From contig NZ_CAMDLM010000002.1 in NCBI RefSeq assembly GCF_945901735.1, positions 171,396 through 235,395 of the forward strand: a stretch of 64,000 nt of DNA, read 5' to 3'. The notes under the pieces were generated by a model that was not told the DNA's origin, did not search any database, and saw only the letters and a list, made by a program, of their open reading frames with translations. Source of the DNA: Limnohabitans sp. Rim8. GTDB taxonomy: Bacteria > Pseudomonadota > Gammaproteobacteria > Burkholderiales > Burkholderiaceae_C. Within the stretch, counting starts at the first letter, position 1. Each line of letters starts with the position of its first letter. Positions 43,422 through 52,098 of the stretch are shown here, in pieces. Both the position numbers and the translations under genes were made by a program.

Positions 43422-44496
43422 AATGCGGCCCCAGGCCTCGCGCCTGTGGACTTTTGCCTCGCCCGTGCTGGCGCTGGTGCTGACGGTGTTGCTGGGTGTG
43501 GCGCTGTTCATGGCGCTGGGCAAAGACCCGGTGCGCGGGCTGCAAATGTTCTTTTGGGAGCCCATCAAAAGTGGCTATGCCTTGGGCGAGCTGATGGTCA
43601 AGGCCACGCCTTTGCTCATCATCGCGCTGGGCTTGTCGGTGTGCTTCCGCTCCAACGTGTGGAACATCGGGGCCGAGGGGCAGTTTGTGATTGGCGCGGT
43701 GTGCGCCGGGGGCATGGCGCTGCTGGCGGACAAAGACACGGGCCGCTGGATCGTGCTGGCCGTATTGCTGGCGGGGGTGATGGGCGGCATGTTTTGGGCA
43801 GGCCTCACGGCGCTGCTGCGCGACCGTTTTAACGCCAACGAAATTTTGGTTAGCCTGATGCTGGTGTATGTGGCCGACATGGTCCTGAGCTATTTGGTTT
43901 ATGGCCCCTGGAAAGACCCGGCGGGTTTCAATTTCCCGCAGTCCAAAACCTTTGAGTCGGTCACGCAAATCCCGCGCTTGATGGACGGCTCGCGCGTCAG
44001 CGTGGGCTTGTTGCTGGCGCTGCTGGGGGCGGGCTTGTTGTGGGTGTTCTTGTTCCGCACCCGAGCCGGTTTTGCCCAGCAGGTGGGCGGGCTGGCCCCG
44101 GCGGCGGCGCGTTATGCGGGGTTTTCTTCGCGCCAGGCGCTGTGGGTGGCGCTGCTCACCTCGGGCGGTGCGGCAGGTTTGGCGGGCGCCTTGGAAGTCG
44201 CCGGGCCCATCGGGCAGCTCACGCCTTATGTGCCTGCGGGCTATGGCTTTGCCGCCATCATCGTGGCCTTTGTCGGGCGCTTGCACCCGGCGGGCATGGT
44301 GTTGTCGGCGGTGCTGATGAGCATGTTTTACATCGGAGGGGAACTTGCGCAATCGCGCCTGGGGCTGCCCAAGTCGATCACCGGCGTGTTCCAGGGTTTG
44401 CTGCTGTTTTGCTTGTTGGCGTGTGACACGCTGGTGGCCTACCGCTTGCGCTGGGTGGCTGCCCACAGTTCAGTGCCAAAGAGAGGAGGCATGTGA
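43408..44496 (+). CDS. BMP-type nucleoside ABC transporter permease 1
   Basis: A 362-residue polytopic protein of the YufP/RbsC-related kind. It shows TPLLIIALGLSVCFRSNVWNIGAEGQ, whose NIGAEGQ core is the permease signature, and YGFAAIIVAFVGRLHP near the C-terminus. AGGAG lies just before ATG 43408. The stop and the next start share one base. With permease 2 it forms the pore for nucleosides or nucleobases. Confidence 0.92.
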   Translation: MLKLEMRPQASRLWTFASPVLALVLTVLLGVALFMALGKDPVRGLQMFFWEPIKSGYALGELMVKATPLLIIALGLSVCFRSNVWNIGAEGQFVIGAVCAGGMALLADKDTGRWIVLAVLLAGVMGGMFWAGLTALLRDRFNANEILVSLMLVYVADMVLSYLVYGPWKDPAGFNFPQSKTFESVTQIPRLMDGSRVSVGLLLALLGAGLLWVFLFRTRAGFAQQVGGLAPAAARYAGFSSRQALWVALLTSGGAAGLAGALEVAGPIGQLTPYVPAGYGFAAIIVAFVGRLHPAGMVLSAVLMSMFYIGGELAQSRLGLPKSITGVFQGLLLFCLLACDTLVAYRLRWVAAHSSVPKRGGM

Positions 44497-45416
44497 TGGA
44501 ATCCTATGCATTGCTGATCGCAGCCACGCTGAATGCGGGTACGGTGCTGGCCATTGCCGCTTTGGGTTTGCTGATCAATGAAAAAGCCGGGGTGGTGAAC
44601 CTGGGCGCCGAGGGCATGATGCTGTGCGCGGCGATTGCCGGCTTTGCGGCCGTGGTGCACACCGGCAACGACTGGCTGGGCTTTGCTGCGGGCATGGGCG
44701 CGGGCGCGCTGCTGGCGGCCATTTTTGGGGTGCTGGTGATTTGGCTGAACACCAACCAGTACGCCACGGGCCTGGCGTTGAGTCTGTTTGGCGTGGGTTT
44801 TTCGGCCTTTGTCGGCATTGGCTATGTGAAAGAAAAACTGCCGGACCGGCCCCATTTTGCGGTGTCTTATCTGGCCGACATTCCGCTGGTGGGACCGGCT
44901 TTGTTCAAACAGCACCCGCTGGTGTACGGTGCCATGCTGCTGGTGTTGGCCCTGATTTGGTTCCTGTACCGCAGCCGCACCGGTTTGGTGCTGCGCGCCG
45001 TGGGCGAATCCCCGGCCTCGGCGCACGCCTTGGGTTACCCGGTGCGCCGCATTCGCCTGGCGGCGGTGGTGGCCGGGGGGGCCTTGTGTGGCCTCGCCGG
45101 GGCGTACATCTCGGTGATCTACACCCCGCTGTGGGTCGAAGGCATGGTGGCGGGCAAGGGCTGGATCGCGCTGGCCTTGACCACCTTTGCCACCTGGCGT
45201 CCGGCACGCGTATTGCTTGGGGCTTACTTGTTTGGTGGCGTGACCATGCTGCAGTTCCATTTACAGGGCGTGGGTGTGCAAGTGCCCAGCCAGTTGCTCA
45301 CGGCGCTGCCCTACATTGCCACCATCGTGGTGCTGGCCCTGATCTCGCGCAACCCGACCTGGATTCGCGTGAACATGCCAGCCTCGCTGGGCAAGCCCTT
45401 TTATCCCGGTTCATAA
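44496..45416 (+). CDS. BMP-type nucleoside ABC transporter permease 2
   Basis: A 306-residue polytopic protein of the YufQ type, with GLLINEKAGVVNLGAEGMML near the N-terminus and GKGWIALALTTFATWRP later. AGGAGG lies seven bases before ATG 44496; a GTG three bases earlier is also possible. The BMP lipoprotein gene follows after 46 bases. Confidence 0.92.
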   Translation: MESYALLIAATLNAGTVLAIAALGLLINEKAGVVNLGAEGMMLCAAIAGFAAVVHTGNDWLGFAAGMGAGALLAAIFGVLVIWLNTNQYATGLALSLFGVGFSAFVGIGYVKEKLPDRPHFAVSYLADIPLVGPALFKQHPLVYGAMLLVLALIWFLYRSRTGLVLRAVGESPASAHALGYPVRRIRLAAVVAGGALCGLAGAYISVIYTPLWVEGMVAGKGWIALALTTFATWRPARVLLGAYLFGGVTMLQFHLQGVGVQVPSQLLTALPYIATIVVLALISRNPTWIRVNMPASLGKPFYPGS

Positions 45417-45462
45417 TTGTTTTTTTCCCAACCCTCCGTAACCCTGTTCTAAAGGAACTGAC

Positions 45463-46608
45463 ATGACAGACCTCTCCAAGCGCTCCATCGTCAAGATGGT
45501 GGCCCTGACCGCTGTGGCCGCCGCCGCGCTGGTCGGCTGTGGCAAAAAAGAAGAAGCTCCCAAAGCTGAAGCTCCGGCTGCTGCGCCCGCCAAGCCCGAG
45601 CCTTTGAAGATCGCGTTTGCGTACGTCGGCCCTGTGGGCGACGGCGGCTGGACCTTTGCGCACGACAACGGCCGCAAGGAAATCGAAAAAGCCTTCGGTG
45701 ACAAAGTGGTCACCAGCGTAGTTGAGAACGTTCTTGAAAATGCAGATGCGGAACGTGTGATTCGTGACATGACTGGGCAGGGCAACAAGCTGATTTTTGG
45801 CACAACTTTCGGCTACATGGAGCCTATGCTCAAAGTCGCTGCAGACAACAAGGGCGTCAAGTTTGAGCACGCCACCGGCTACAAAACCGCCGAGAACATG
45901 CGCACTTACGACAGCCGCACCTACGAAGGCGCGTACATGGCTGGCGTGATTGCGGGCAAGATGACTAAGAATAATATTTTGGGCTTTGTCGCCTCTAAAC
46001 CGATTCCTGAAGTGATTCGCAACATCAACAGCTTTACCATGGGCGCACAGTCGGTCAACCCCAAGATTAAAACCAAAGTGGTGTGGGTGAACGACTGGTT
46101 CAACCCACCGAAAGAAACCGAAGCCGCCACCTCGCTGATCAACGGCGGTGCCGACGTGCTGATGCAAAACACTGATTCTTCGGCTGTGCTGCAGACCGCC
46201 GAGAAAATGGGCAAGCGCGCCTTTGGCTGGGATTCCGACATGACCGCCTACGGCCCCAAGGCCCACCTGGGTTCGGCCGTGATCAACTGGGGACCTTACT
46301 ACGTCAAGGCCGTGGGTGAAGCCCTGGAAGGCAAGTGGAACGGTAATCAGGCTTCCTGGTGGGGCGTGAAAGAAGGTGCGATCGACATGGTCAACGTGGC
46401 CGCTGACGTGCCAGAAGACACCCAAAAGAAAATCGCCGAAATCAAAGCCGGTCTGAAAGACGGCACATTGTCGATCTGGAAGGGCCCGATCGTGGACCAA
46501 GCCGGTAAAGAAATGTTGGCCAAAGACGCTGTCGCTGACGACAAGTTCTTGGGTGGCGTTATGTTCTACGTCAAGGGCGTGGAAGGCAAGGTTCCTGGTG
46601 GTAAATGA
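45463..46608 (+). CDS. BMP-family nucleoside/purine-binding lipoprotein (copy 1)
   Basis: A 381-residue binding protein. The lipobox ALVGC puts the lipid-modified cysteine at 26, followed by a short Lys/Ala/Pro-rich tether (KKEEAPKAEAPAAAPAKPEP) and a BMP domain starting PLKIAFAYVGPVGDGGWTF. Motifs such as FGTTFGYMEPMLKVA and NTDSSAVLQTAEKMGKRAFG follow. It is the receptor of the preceding permease/ATPase set, and AAAGGAA before the ATG gives good translation. Its mature domain is duplicated in the next gene. Confidence 0.93.
   Translation: MTDLSKRSIVKMVALTAVAAAALVGCGKKEEAPKAEAPAAAPAKPEPLKIAFAYVGPVGDGGWTFAHDNGRKEIEKAFGDKVVTSVVENVLENADAERVIRDMTGQGNKLIFGTTFGYMEPMLKVAADNKGVKFEHATGYKTAENMRTYDSRTYEGAYMAGVIAGKMTKNNILGFVASKPIPEVIRNINSFTMGAQSVNPKIKTKVVWVNDWFNPPKETEAATSLINGGADVLMQNTDSSAVLQTAEKMGKRAFGWDSDMTAYGPKAHLGSAVINWGPYYVKAVGEALEGKWNGNQASWWGVKEGAIDMVNVAADVPEDTQKKIAEIKAGLKDGTLSIWKGPIVDQAGKEMLAKDAVADDKFLGGVMFYVKGVEGKVPGGK
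45601..46608 (+). repeat. Direct duplicate of BMP domain (partner 47826-48827)
   Basis: The segment 45601-46608 aligns base for base with 47826-48827 apart from two 3-base deletions in the second copy. My hand comparison of the proteins gives about 33 differences in about 334 residues. Differences cluster in two patches (about 45715-45790 and 45960-46050) while long stretches between are nearly identical. Confidence 0.92.
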
Positions 46609-46651
46609 GCCCTAAGGGCACAGCACTACTGGTGGCGTAAAGCCACTACTG

Positions 46652-46676
46652 AAGCTGCTCTTGGGCAGCTTTTTTA
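46652..46676 (+). terminator. Terminator after the nucleoside ABC operon
   Basis: AAGCTGC (46652-46658) and GCAGCTT (46665-46671) form a stem followed by a run of T bases. It ends the operon and separates copy 1 from the caspase-BMP fusion. Confidence 0.8.
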
Positions 46677-46766
46677 CTGCATCAGCGAGGAGGTTAATTG
46701 CCATCTTTCTTGCACTAGACTTCATTGCAACAGCACAATCTACCCTGAATTGGCCATGTGATTTTT

Positions 46767-48827
46767 ATGTTCAGAGAATTGAAGAAGTTTTTAATTTTGC
46801 TCTTGGCTGGTGTGTGCCTTGCGCTGCCTGCACATGCCAAACGGCTTGCTTTGGTATTGGGTAACGATCAATACACCGCTGTGAGCAAACTTCAAAAAGC
46901 TGGAAATGATGCCTCTGCAATGGCGCGTGAGCTGAGGGCTGCGGGGTTCACTGTCCAGCTTCACAGAGATCTCAATTACCGCGGCATGGTCAAGGCCATT
47001 GAGGTATTCGCTGCCAACATCACCGGTGGTGACGAAGTCGTGGTCTTCTTTGCTGGGCACGGAGTTCAAATCAAAGCGGGCAGCTATTTGCTGCCCACAG
47101 ATATAGAGGCCACTAGCGAGAGCGAAGTAGAAAAGACGGCCTATGAACTTAATGCGCTTATAGACAAAATTAGCGAAGCCAAGCCAGCATTTAGCTTGGT
47201 CATGGTGGATGCATGCCGAAATAACCCATTGAAATCCAAAGGACGTAGCGTGGGTGCCACTAGGGGGTTGAGTGCAGTTGAGCCACCAAAGGGGCAGATG
47301 GTCGTGTTCTCAGCAAGCCGAGGGCAAGAGGCGCTTGATCGACTGAGTGAAAAAGATCCCAATCCAAACGGCGTTTTCACCCGAGAATTTATTAAACGCA
47401 TGAAAAAACCTGGCGTCCGGATTGAAGACTTGATGCGGGAAGTACAGGATGCAGTTGAAAAATTGGCTGATTCGATTAGCCATGAACAGCGACCCGCAAT
47501 CTACAACGAGTCCCGAGGTAACTTTTATTTTTTTGGACCGACGACGGTGCAAACATCGAATAGCACAGAGCCTTTAGTTTCGACTCAGACAAAAGATGAA
47601 AAGTTTTGGGAAGATGTCAAGGCGGCAGGCAACAAAGAAGCCTATGAAGCTTACCTGCTGAGCTATCCCACGGGGCGATACGCCCATTTGGCAAAAGCCA
47701 ACATTGCGCGACTTACAACCTCAAATTCAGCACCAGCACCAGCACCAGCACCAGCACCCGCACCCGCACCCGCACAATTACCGGTCAATAAACCAACTTC
47801 GACCAATAAATTAGTCGCGAAGCAACCTTTGAGGATCGCGTTTGCGTACGTCGGCCCCGTGGGCGACGGCGGCTGGACCTTTGCTCACGAAAACGGTCGC
47901 AAAGAAATCGAAAAAGCCTTCGGCGACAAGGTCGTCACCACCTTCGTTGAAAAAGTGCCAGAAAGCGCGGACGCCGAGCGCGTGATCCGCTACATGGCGG
48001 CCCAAGGCAACAAGCTGATTTTCGGCACCACCTTTGGCTACATGGAGCCCATGCTCAAAGTCGCTGCGGACAACAAGGGTGTCAAGTTTGAGCACGCCAC
48101 CGGCTACAAAACTGCCGAAAACATGCGTACCTACGACAGCCGCACCTACGAAGGCGCGTATTTGGCGGGCGTGATCGCGGGCAAGATGACCAAGACCAAC
48201 GTCTTGGGGGTGGTGGCTTCCATCCCAATCCCCGAGGTCATTCGCAACATCAACAGTTACACCATGGGCGCGCAGTCGGTCAACCCCAAGATCAAGACCA
48301 AAGTGGTCTGGGTCAATGAGTGGTTCAACCCACCGAAAGAAACAGAAGCCGCGACATTACTGATCAACGGCGGTGCGGACGTGCTGATGCAAAACACCGA
48401 CTCGTCGGCTGTGCTGCAGACCGCCGAAAAAATGGGCAAGCGCGCCTTCGGCTGGGATTCCGACATGACCGCTTACGGCCCCAAAGCCCACTTGGGCTCT
48501 GCTGTTAACAACTGGGGCCCTTACTACGTCAAGGCCGTGGGGGAAGCCCTGGAAGGCAAATGGACCACGGGTCAAAGCTGGTGGGGCGTGAAAGAAGGCG
48601 CGATCGACATGGTCAACGTGGCCGCAGACGTGCCAAAAGACACCAAAAAGCGCATCGACGAAATCAAAGCCGGTCTGAAAGACGGCAGCTTCTCGATCTG
48701 GAAGGGGCCGATCGTGGATCAGGCCGGTAAGGTAATGCTGGCCAAAGACACTGTCGCCGACGACAAGTTCTTGGGTGGTGTGATGTTCTACGTCAAGGGC
48801 GTGGAAGGCAAGATCCCAGGCAAGTGA
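46767..48827 (+). CDS. Secreted caspase-like (C14) - BMP solute-binding fusion protein
   Basis: A 686-residue protein. Residues 1-24 are a signal peptide (ending PAHA). Residues 25 to about 255 form a caspase-like domain starting KRLALVLGNDQY, with the catalytic pair His98 (FFAGHGVQ) and Cys150 (MVDACRNNP). Residues 278-316 hold a short helical repeat (KFWEDVKAAGNKEAYEAYLL) often found behind bacterial caspase domains. A (Pro-Ala) linker at about 322-336 leads to a complete BMP domain, 354-686, nearly identical to the preceding lipoprotein. The lipobox of that protein is absent. The caspase part uses noticeably more AT-rich codons than its neighbours, which suggests foreign origin. The start is ATG 46767; an in-frame GTG at 46758 is possible. 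Fusion is in one uninterrupted frame. The role is unknown; ligand-gated periplasmic proteolysis is a hypothesis. Confidence 0.9.
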   Translation: MFRELKKFLILLLAGVCLALPAHAKRLALVLGNDQYTAVSKLQKAGNDASAMARELRAAGFTVQLHRDLNYRGMVKAIEVFAANITGGDEVVVFFAGHGVQIKAGSYLLPTDIEATSESEVEKTAYELNALIDKISEAKPAFSLVMVDACRNNPLKSKGRSVGATRGLSAVEPPKGQMVVFSASRGQEALDRLSEKDPNPNGVFTREFIKRMKKPGVRIEDLMREVQDAVEKLADSISHEQRPAIYNESRGNFYFFGPTTVQTSNSTEPLVSTQTKDEKFWEDVKAAGNKEAYEAYLLSYPTGRYAHLAKANIARLTTSNSAPAPAPAPAPAPAPAQLPVNKPTSTNKLVAKQPLRIAFAYVGPVGDGGWTFAHENGRKEIEKAFGDKVVTTFVEKVPESADAERVIRYMAAQGNKLIFGTTFGYMEPMLKVAADNKGVKFEHATGYKTAENMRTYDSRTYEGAYLAGVIAGKMTKTNVLGVVASIPIPEVIRNINSYTMGAQSVNPKIKTKVVWVNEWFNPPKETEAATLLINGGADVLMQNTDSSAVLQTAEKMGKRAFGWDSDMTAYGPKAHLGSAVNNWGPYYVKAVGEALEGKWTTGQSWWGVKEGAIDMVNVAADVPKDTKKRIDEIKAGLKDGSFSIWKGPIVDQAGKVMLAKDTVADDKFLGGVMFYVKGVEGKIPGK
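47731..47772 (+). repeat. Hexanucleotide tandem repeat encoding the Pro-Ala linker
   Basis: Four copies of CACCAG followed by three of CACCCG, in frame, giving an alternating Ala-Pro linker between the caspase region and the BMP domain. Copy number changes would alter linker length without breaking the frame. Confidence 0.95.
47826..48827 (+). repeat. Direct duplicate of BMP domain (partner 45601-46608)
   Basis: Second copy of the BMP domain, forming the C-terminal half of the fusion protein. The similarity begins abruptly at CCTTTGA, shortly after the Pro-Ala linker, and continues to the stop codon. Confidence 0.92.
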
Positions 48828-48858
48828 CGGCTCGCGCCGCAAAGGCGCTGACCGCACG

Positions 48859-48892
48859 AAGCCGCCCGATGCAAGTCGGGCGGCTTTTTTTT
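48859..48892 (+). terminator. Strong terminator after the caspase-BMP gene
   Basis: AAGCCGCCCG (48859-48868) and CGGGCGGCTT (48877-48886) form a perfect 10-bp stem with an 8-base loop, followed by a run of T bases. Confidence 0.92.
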
Positions 48893-48933
48893 GATACCCT
48901 CAGCCCCTTGCCCACACCACCTAGGCCCAAGCT

Positions 48934-50160
48934 TTGTTCAAAAACCTGGAATCCTCCACAGCCTCGCGCAGAAGCGGGCGGCAAATCCTGTCTGACTTTG
49001 GCAGCACCTACGCCGCCAATGCCTTGATTGGTTTTATCTTTGCCGCCACTGGCCCGGTGGCCGTCATTTTGTCGGTGGGCACTGGCGGTGGCCTGTCGCC
49101 GGAGGAACTGGCGTCCTGGGTCTTCGGGGTGTTTTTTGTCAACGGCCTGGTCAGCATGCTGATGAGCTGGCGCTACACCACGCCGCTGGCGTTTGGCTGG
49201 ACGATTCCCGGCACGGTGCTGGTCGGGCCGGCCTTGCAACACCTGACTTTTCCAGAGGTGATCGGTGCCTTTTATGTCACCAGTGCTTTGGTGCTGGTGT
49301 TGGGCTTGAGTGGTTGGGTCAAGCGCTTGATGGCGGCTTTGCCCATGCCCATTGTCATGGGCATGGTGGCTGGGGTGTTCTTGCGCTTTGGCCTGGACAT
49401 CGTGCGGGCGCTGCAAAGCGATGTGGCCATTGCAGCCCCGATGGTGGCCGTGTTTTTGTTACTCTCGGTGCGTGCCGATTGGGGCAGGCGCCTGCCGCCT
49501 GTCATCGGCGCTTTGTTGGTGGGGGCTTTGGCGGTGGCGGTGTCGGGCAGGCTGGACGCCTCGGCCGTGGGGCAGCTGAGTTTGGCGCAGCCGGTCATTC
49601 AAGTGCCAGTCTGGTCGTTTGCCGCCATGCTGGAGTTGGTGGTGCCGCTGGCCATCACGGTGCTGGTGGTGCAAAACGGGCAGGGCGTGGCGGTGCTCAA
49701 AAACGCGGGGCACGAGCCACCCGTGAACATGATTGCCGTGGCCTGCGGTGTGGGCGCGGCGGTGAGCGCGGTGTTTGGTGCGGTCAGCACATGCCTGACG
49801 GGTCCGACCAACGGCTTGCTCACCTCGTCCGGCGAAAAGCATCGCCACTACATTGGTGCGTTGTTGTTTGGCGTGCTGGCCTTGCTGTTTGGTCTGATGG
49901 CGCCCACTTTCACCGGGCTCATGCTGGCCGCGCCCAAAGAATTCATCATGGTGTTGGGCGGTCTGGCCATGTTGCGGGTGCTGCAAGGCGCGTTTGTGGC
50001 TTCGTTTGGCGCAGGCAAATTCTCGCTGGGGGCACTGGTCAGCCTGTTGGTCACAGTGGCCGACATTGGGCTTTTCAATATTGGCGCGGCCTTCTGGGGT
50101 TTGGTGGTGGGGTTTGCGGTGTCGTGGTGGATGGAGCGGGGTGATTTTCAGAAAACGTGA
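48934..50160 (+). CDS. benE: BenE-family benzoate/H+ symporter-like permease
   Basis: A membrane protein of about 408 residues with roughly 12 hydrophobic segments. Segments such as TYAANALIGFIFAATGPVAV, FGWTIPGTVLVGPAL and NGQGVAVLKNAGHEPPVN match the BenE family, which imports benzoate or other small aromatic acids by proton symport. The reading frame opens with TTG at 48934; the next ATG would remove the first membrane segments, so TTG is kept, though no strong ribosome site is seen. No benzoate catabolic gene is nearby except a carboxymuconolactone decarboxylase-like gene, so the substrate is uncertain. Confidence 0.85.
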   Translation: MFKNLESSTASRRSGRQILSDFGSTYAANALIGFIFAATGPVAVILSVGTGGGLSPEELASWVFGVFFVNGLVSMLMSWRYTTPLAFGWTIPGTVLVGPALQHLTFPEVIGAFYVTSALVLVLGLSGWVKRLMAALPMPIVMGMVAGVFLRFGLDIVRALQSDVAIAAPMVAVFLLLSVRADWGRRLPPVIGALLVGALAVAVSGRLDASAVGQLSLAQPVIQVPVWSFAAMLELVVPLAITVLVVQNGQGVAVLKNAGHEPPVNMIAVACGVGAAVSAVFGAVSTCLTGPTNGLLTSSGEKHRHYIGALLFGVLALLFGLMAPTFTGLMLAAPKEFIMVLGGLAMLRVLQGAFVASFGAGKFSLGALVSLLVTVADIGLFNIGAAFWGLVVGFAVSWWMERGDFQKT

Positions 50161-50255
50161 TGTGTGAGCGTCAGCGCCAATTTTCAGCGTGTAAGCTGGT
50201 GTTCACGGGGTCGGCTTCCCATTGATTTCATTCACCGCACCTTGAAGGGTCTTTC

Positions 50256-51539
50256 ATGCTGGAACGCTTCATTCAAAACAAGCAACTCGATGCCGCCAAA
50301 CTCAGCGCCAAAAAGCTGCTGAGTGCTCGGGGTGAGGCCAATGCGCAGAGCATGGCCGTGAAACTGATCGACCACTACGAGCACCTGGACAAGCGCAGCC
50401 AGATCGACTTTTTCCATTTCCTGTCCAGCCAGTTCAACCCGGACCCGACCATGGTTCTGGATGCCGCCAACAAATACAACGCTGAACGCAACGAAGCCAG
50501 CCTGATTCATTTGTTCCAGACCGTCGAGCCGCCTAGGCAAGAGCTGCTGCGGCGCGTGAACCGGGCGCCTGCGGGCACCTCGACCATCTTGAAGATGCGT
50601 CAGACCTTGCTGACCTATCTGAAAGAGCACCCGGCTTTTGCGGCCACAGATGCCGACATGCACCACCTGCTCAGTTCATGGTTCAACCCCGGCTTTTTGG
50701 AGTTGCACCAAATCACCTGGAACTCGCCAGCCCAGCTGCTCGAGAAAATCATTGAGCACGAGTCGGTGCACGCCATCGATGGCTGGGAAGATTTGCGCCG
50801 CCGCTTGCAACCGGACCGCCGCTGTTTTGCATTCTTCCATCCACAACTGCCAGGTGAACCCTTGATTTTTGTCGAGGTGGCCTTGGTACCTGGCATCGCC
50901 AAAGACATTGCGGGGCTGATCAACAAACAGACCCCGGTGGGTGAACCCAAAAGTTTTAAGGCCGCCATTTTTTACTCCATCAGCAATTGCCAACCCGGCC
51001 TCAAAGGCGTGTCCTTGGGCAACTTTTTGATCAAGCGTGTGGCGCAAAAATTGATTGAGGAGATGCCCTCCCTGAAAACCTTTTGCACCTTGTCACCCAT
51101 TCCCGGCTGGAGTGCATGGCTGGACGTGGGCGCGCCTTTGCCCGAAGAAAAACTCAGTGCGGTGCAGCGCCGAAAATGGCAAGAAGCCCAAAAAACCCTG
51201 TCGGTGGGTGACATGAGCTGGGCCGATCGCCTGAAGACCGGCTGGCACCCTGATCGCTGTGCCGATGATGAAAAAACCGCGATCTTGCGCCTGTGCGCCC
51301 TGTACCTGATGCACAAGAGCCCCGAAGCTCGGGGCGATGCGGTCGGCAAGTTCCACCTGAGCAATGGCGCGACCCTGCACCAGATCAATTGGGCCGCTGA
51401 CCTGTCCAAAAAAGGGCTGCAACAGGCAGGTGGCCTCATGGTCAATTACCTGTACGAGCTGGACAAAGTGGAGGAGCAACACGAGGCTTTCAGTCAAAAA
51501 AAGGTCAGTTTTTCACGCGCCGTGGACAAGCTGGTTTAA
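50256..51539 (+). CDS. Malonyl-CoA decarboxylase
   Basis: A 427-residue protein matching malonyl-CoA decarboxylase over its length. An N-terminal helical domain (about 1-110) is followed by the acetyltransferase-like catalytic domain with HAIDGWEDLRRRL, CFAFFHPQLPGEPLIFVEVAL and FYSISNCQPGLKGVSLGNFL. It converts malonyl-CoA to acetyl-CoA and CO2, and would allow use of malonate or removal of malonyl-CoA. No malonyl-CoA synthetase or malonate transporter is next to it. It is preceded by BenE and followed by a GlcG-like gene. Confidence 0.92.
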   Translation: MLERFIQNKQLDAAKLSAKKLLSARGEANAQSMAVKLIDHYEHLDKRSQIDFFHFLSSQFNPDPTMVLDAANKYNAERNEASLIHLFQTVEPPRQELLRRVNRAPAGTSTILKMRQTLLTYLKEHPAFAATDADMHHLLSSWFNPGFLELHQITWNSPAQLLEKIIEHESVHAIDGWEDLRRRLQPDRRCFAFFHPQLPGEPLIFVEVALVPGIAKDIAGLINKQTPVGEPKSFKAAIFYSISNCQPGLKGVSLGNFLIKRVAQKLIEEMPSLKTFCTLSPIPGWSAWLDVGAPLPEEKLSAVQRRKWQEAQKTLSVGDMSWADRLKTGWHPDRCADDEKTAILRLCALYLMHKSPEARGDAVGKFHLSNGATLHQINWAADLSKKGLQQAGGLMVNYLYELDKVEEQHEAFSQKKVSFSRAVDKLV

Positions 51540-51668
51540 CAAAGCGGTCAGTGTCTGAAGGCGCAGTGCGATGCCACCTTGCTTGGGACCTTTGTCAAGC
51601 ACAAGACAGGCTTGGCATGTGATTCTGATAGGCTGAATCTGTCTTTTATTTCTATCGGGAAATTTGTC

Positions 51669-52094
51669 GTGAATGCTCTGACTTTGAACCAAGCCCATCA
51701 AATTTTGCAAGGCGCCATCCAGGCCGCTCGGGCTGCCAATTACAAACCCATGGGCATTGTGGTACTCGATGCCTCGGGGCAGTTGGTGGCTTTTTCGCGT
51801 GAAGACGGTGCCAGCATGTTCCGCTTCGACATCGCGCGCGGCAAGGCTTGGGGCGCTGTGGGCATGGGTTCGTCCAGCCGTGCGCTGGCCGAGCGGGCCA
51901 AGGACAACCCGAATTTTTTTGTTGCCTTGGCCGCCACGGCCGAGGGCAAGTTCTTGCCTCAAACGGGTGCCGTTCTCATCAAGGACGCAGCCGGTCACAT
52001 CCTGGGTTCTGCCGGGGCCAGTGGCGGCACAGGCGACGAAGATGAGTTGATCTGCATCGCGGGCATCCAGGCTGCTGGCCTGGTGGCCGGTTAA
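51669..52094 (+). CDS. GlcG/HbpS-like (DUF336) protein
   Basis: A 141-residue protein of the GlcG/HbpS family. The sequence VNALTLNQAHQILQGAIQAA, then IVVLDASGQLVAFSREDGA and the C-terminal GHILGSAGASGGTGDEDELI are typical. Relatives bind heme or are encoded in glycolate and other small-acid loci without a known reaction. It starts with GTG at 51669. The dehydrogenase gene follows five bases after its stop, so the two are co-transcribed. Confidence 0.82.
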   Translation: MNALTLNQAHQILQGAIQAARAANYKPMGIVVLDASGQLVAFSREDGASMFRFDIARGKAWGAVGMGSSSRALAERAKDNPNFFVALAATAEGKFLPQTGAVLIKDAAGHILGSAGASGGTGDEDELICIAGIQAAGLVAG

Positions 52095-52098
52095 GCCC

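Noticed and set aside
47731..47772. Tandem repeat as a sign of assembly error that joined two genes
   Set aside because: The repeat keeps the frame, encodes a normal inter-domain linker, and the non-repeat sequence on both sides is coherent; still worth confirming with long reads.
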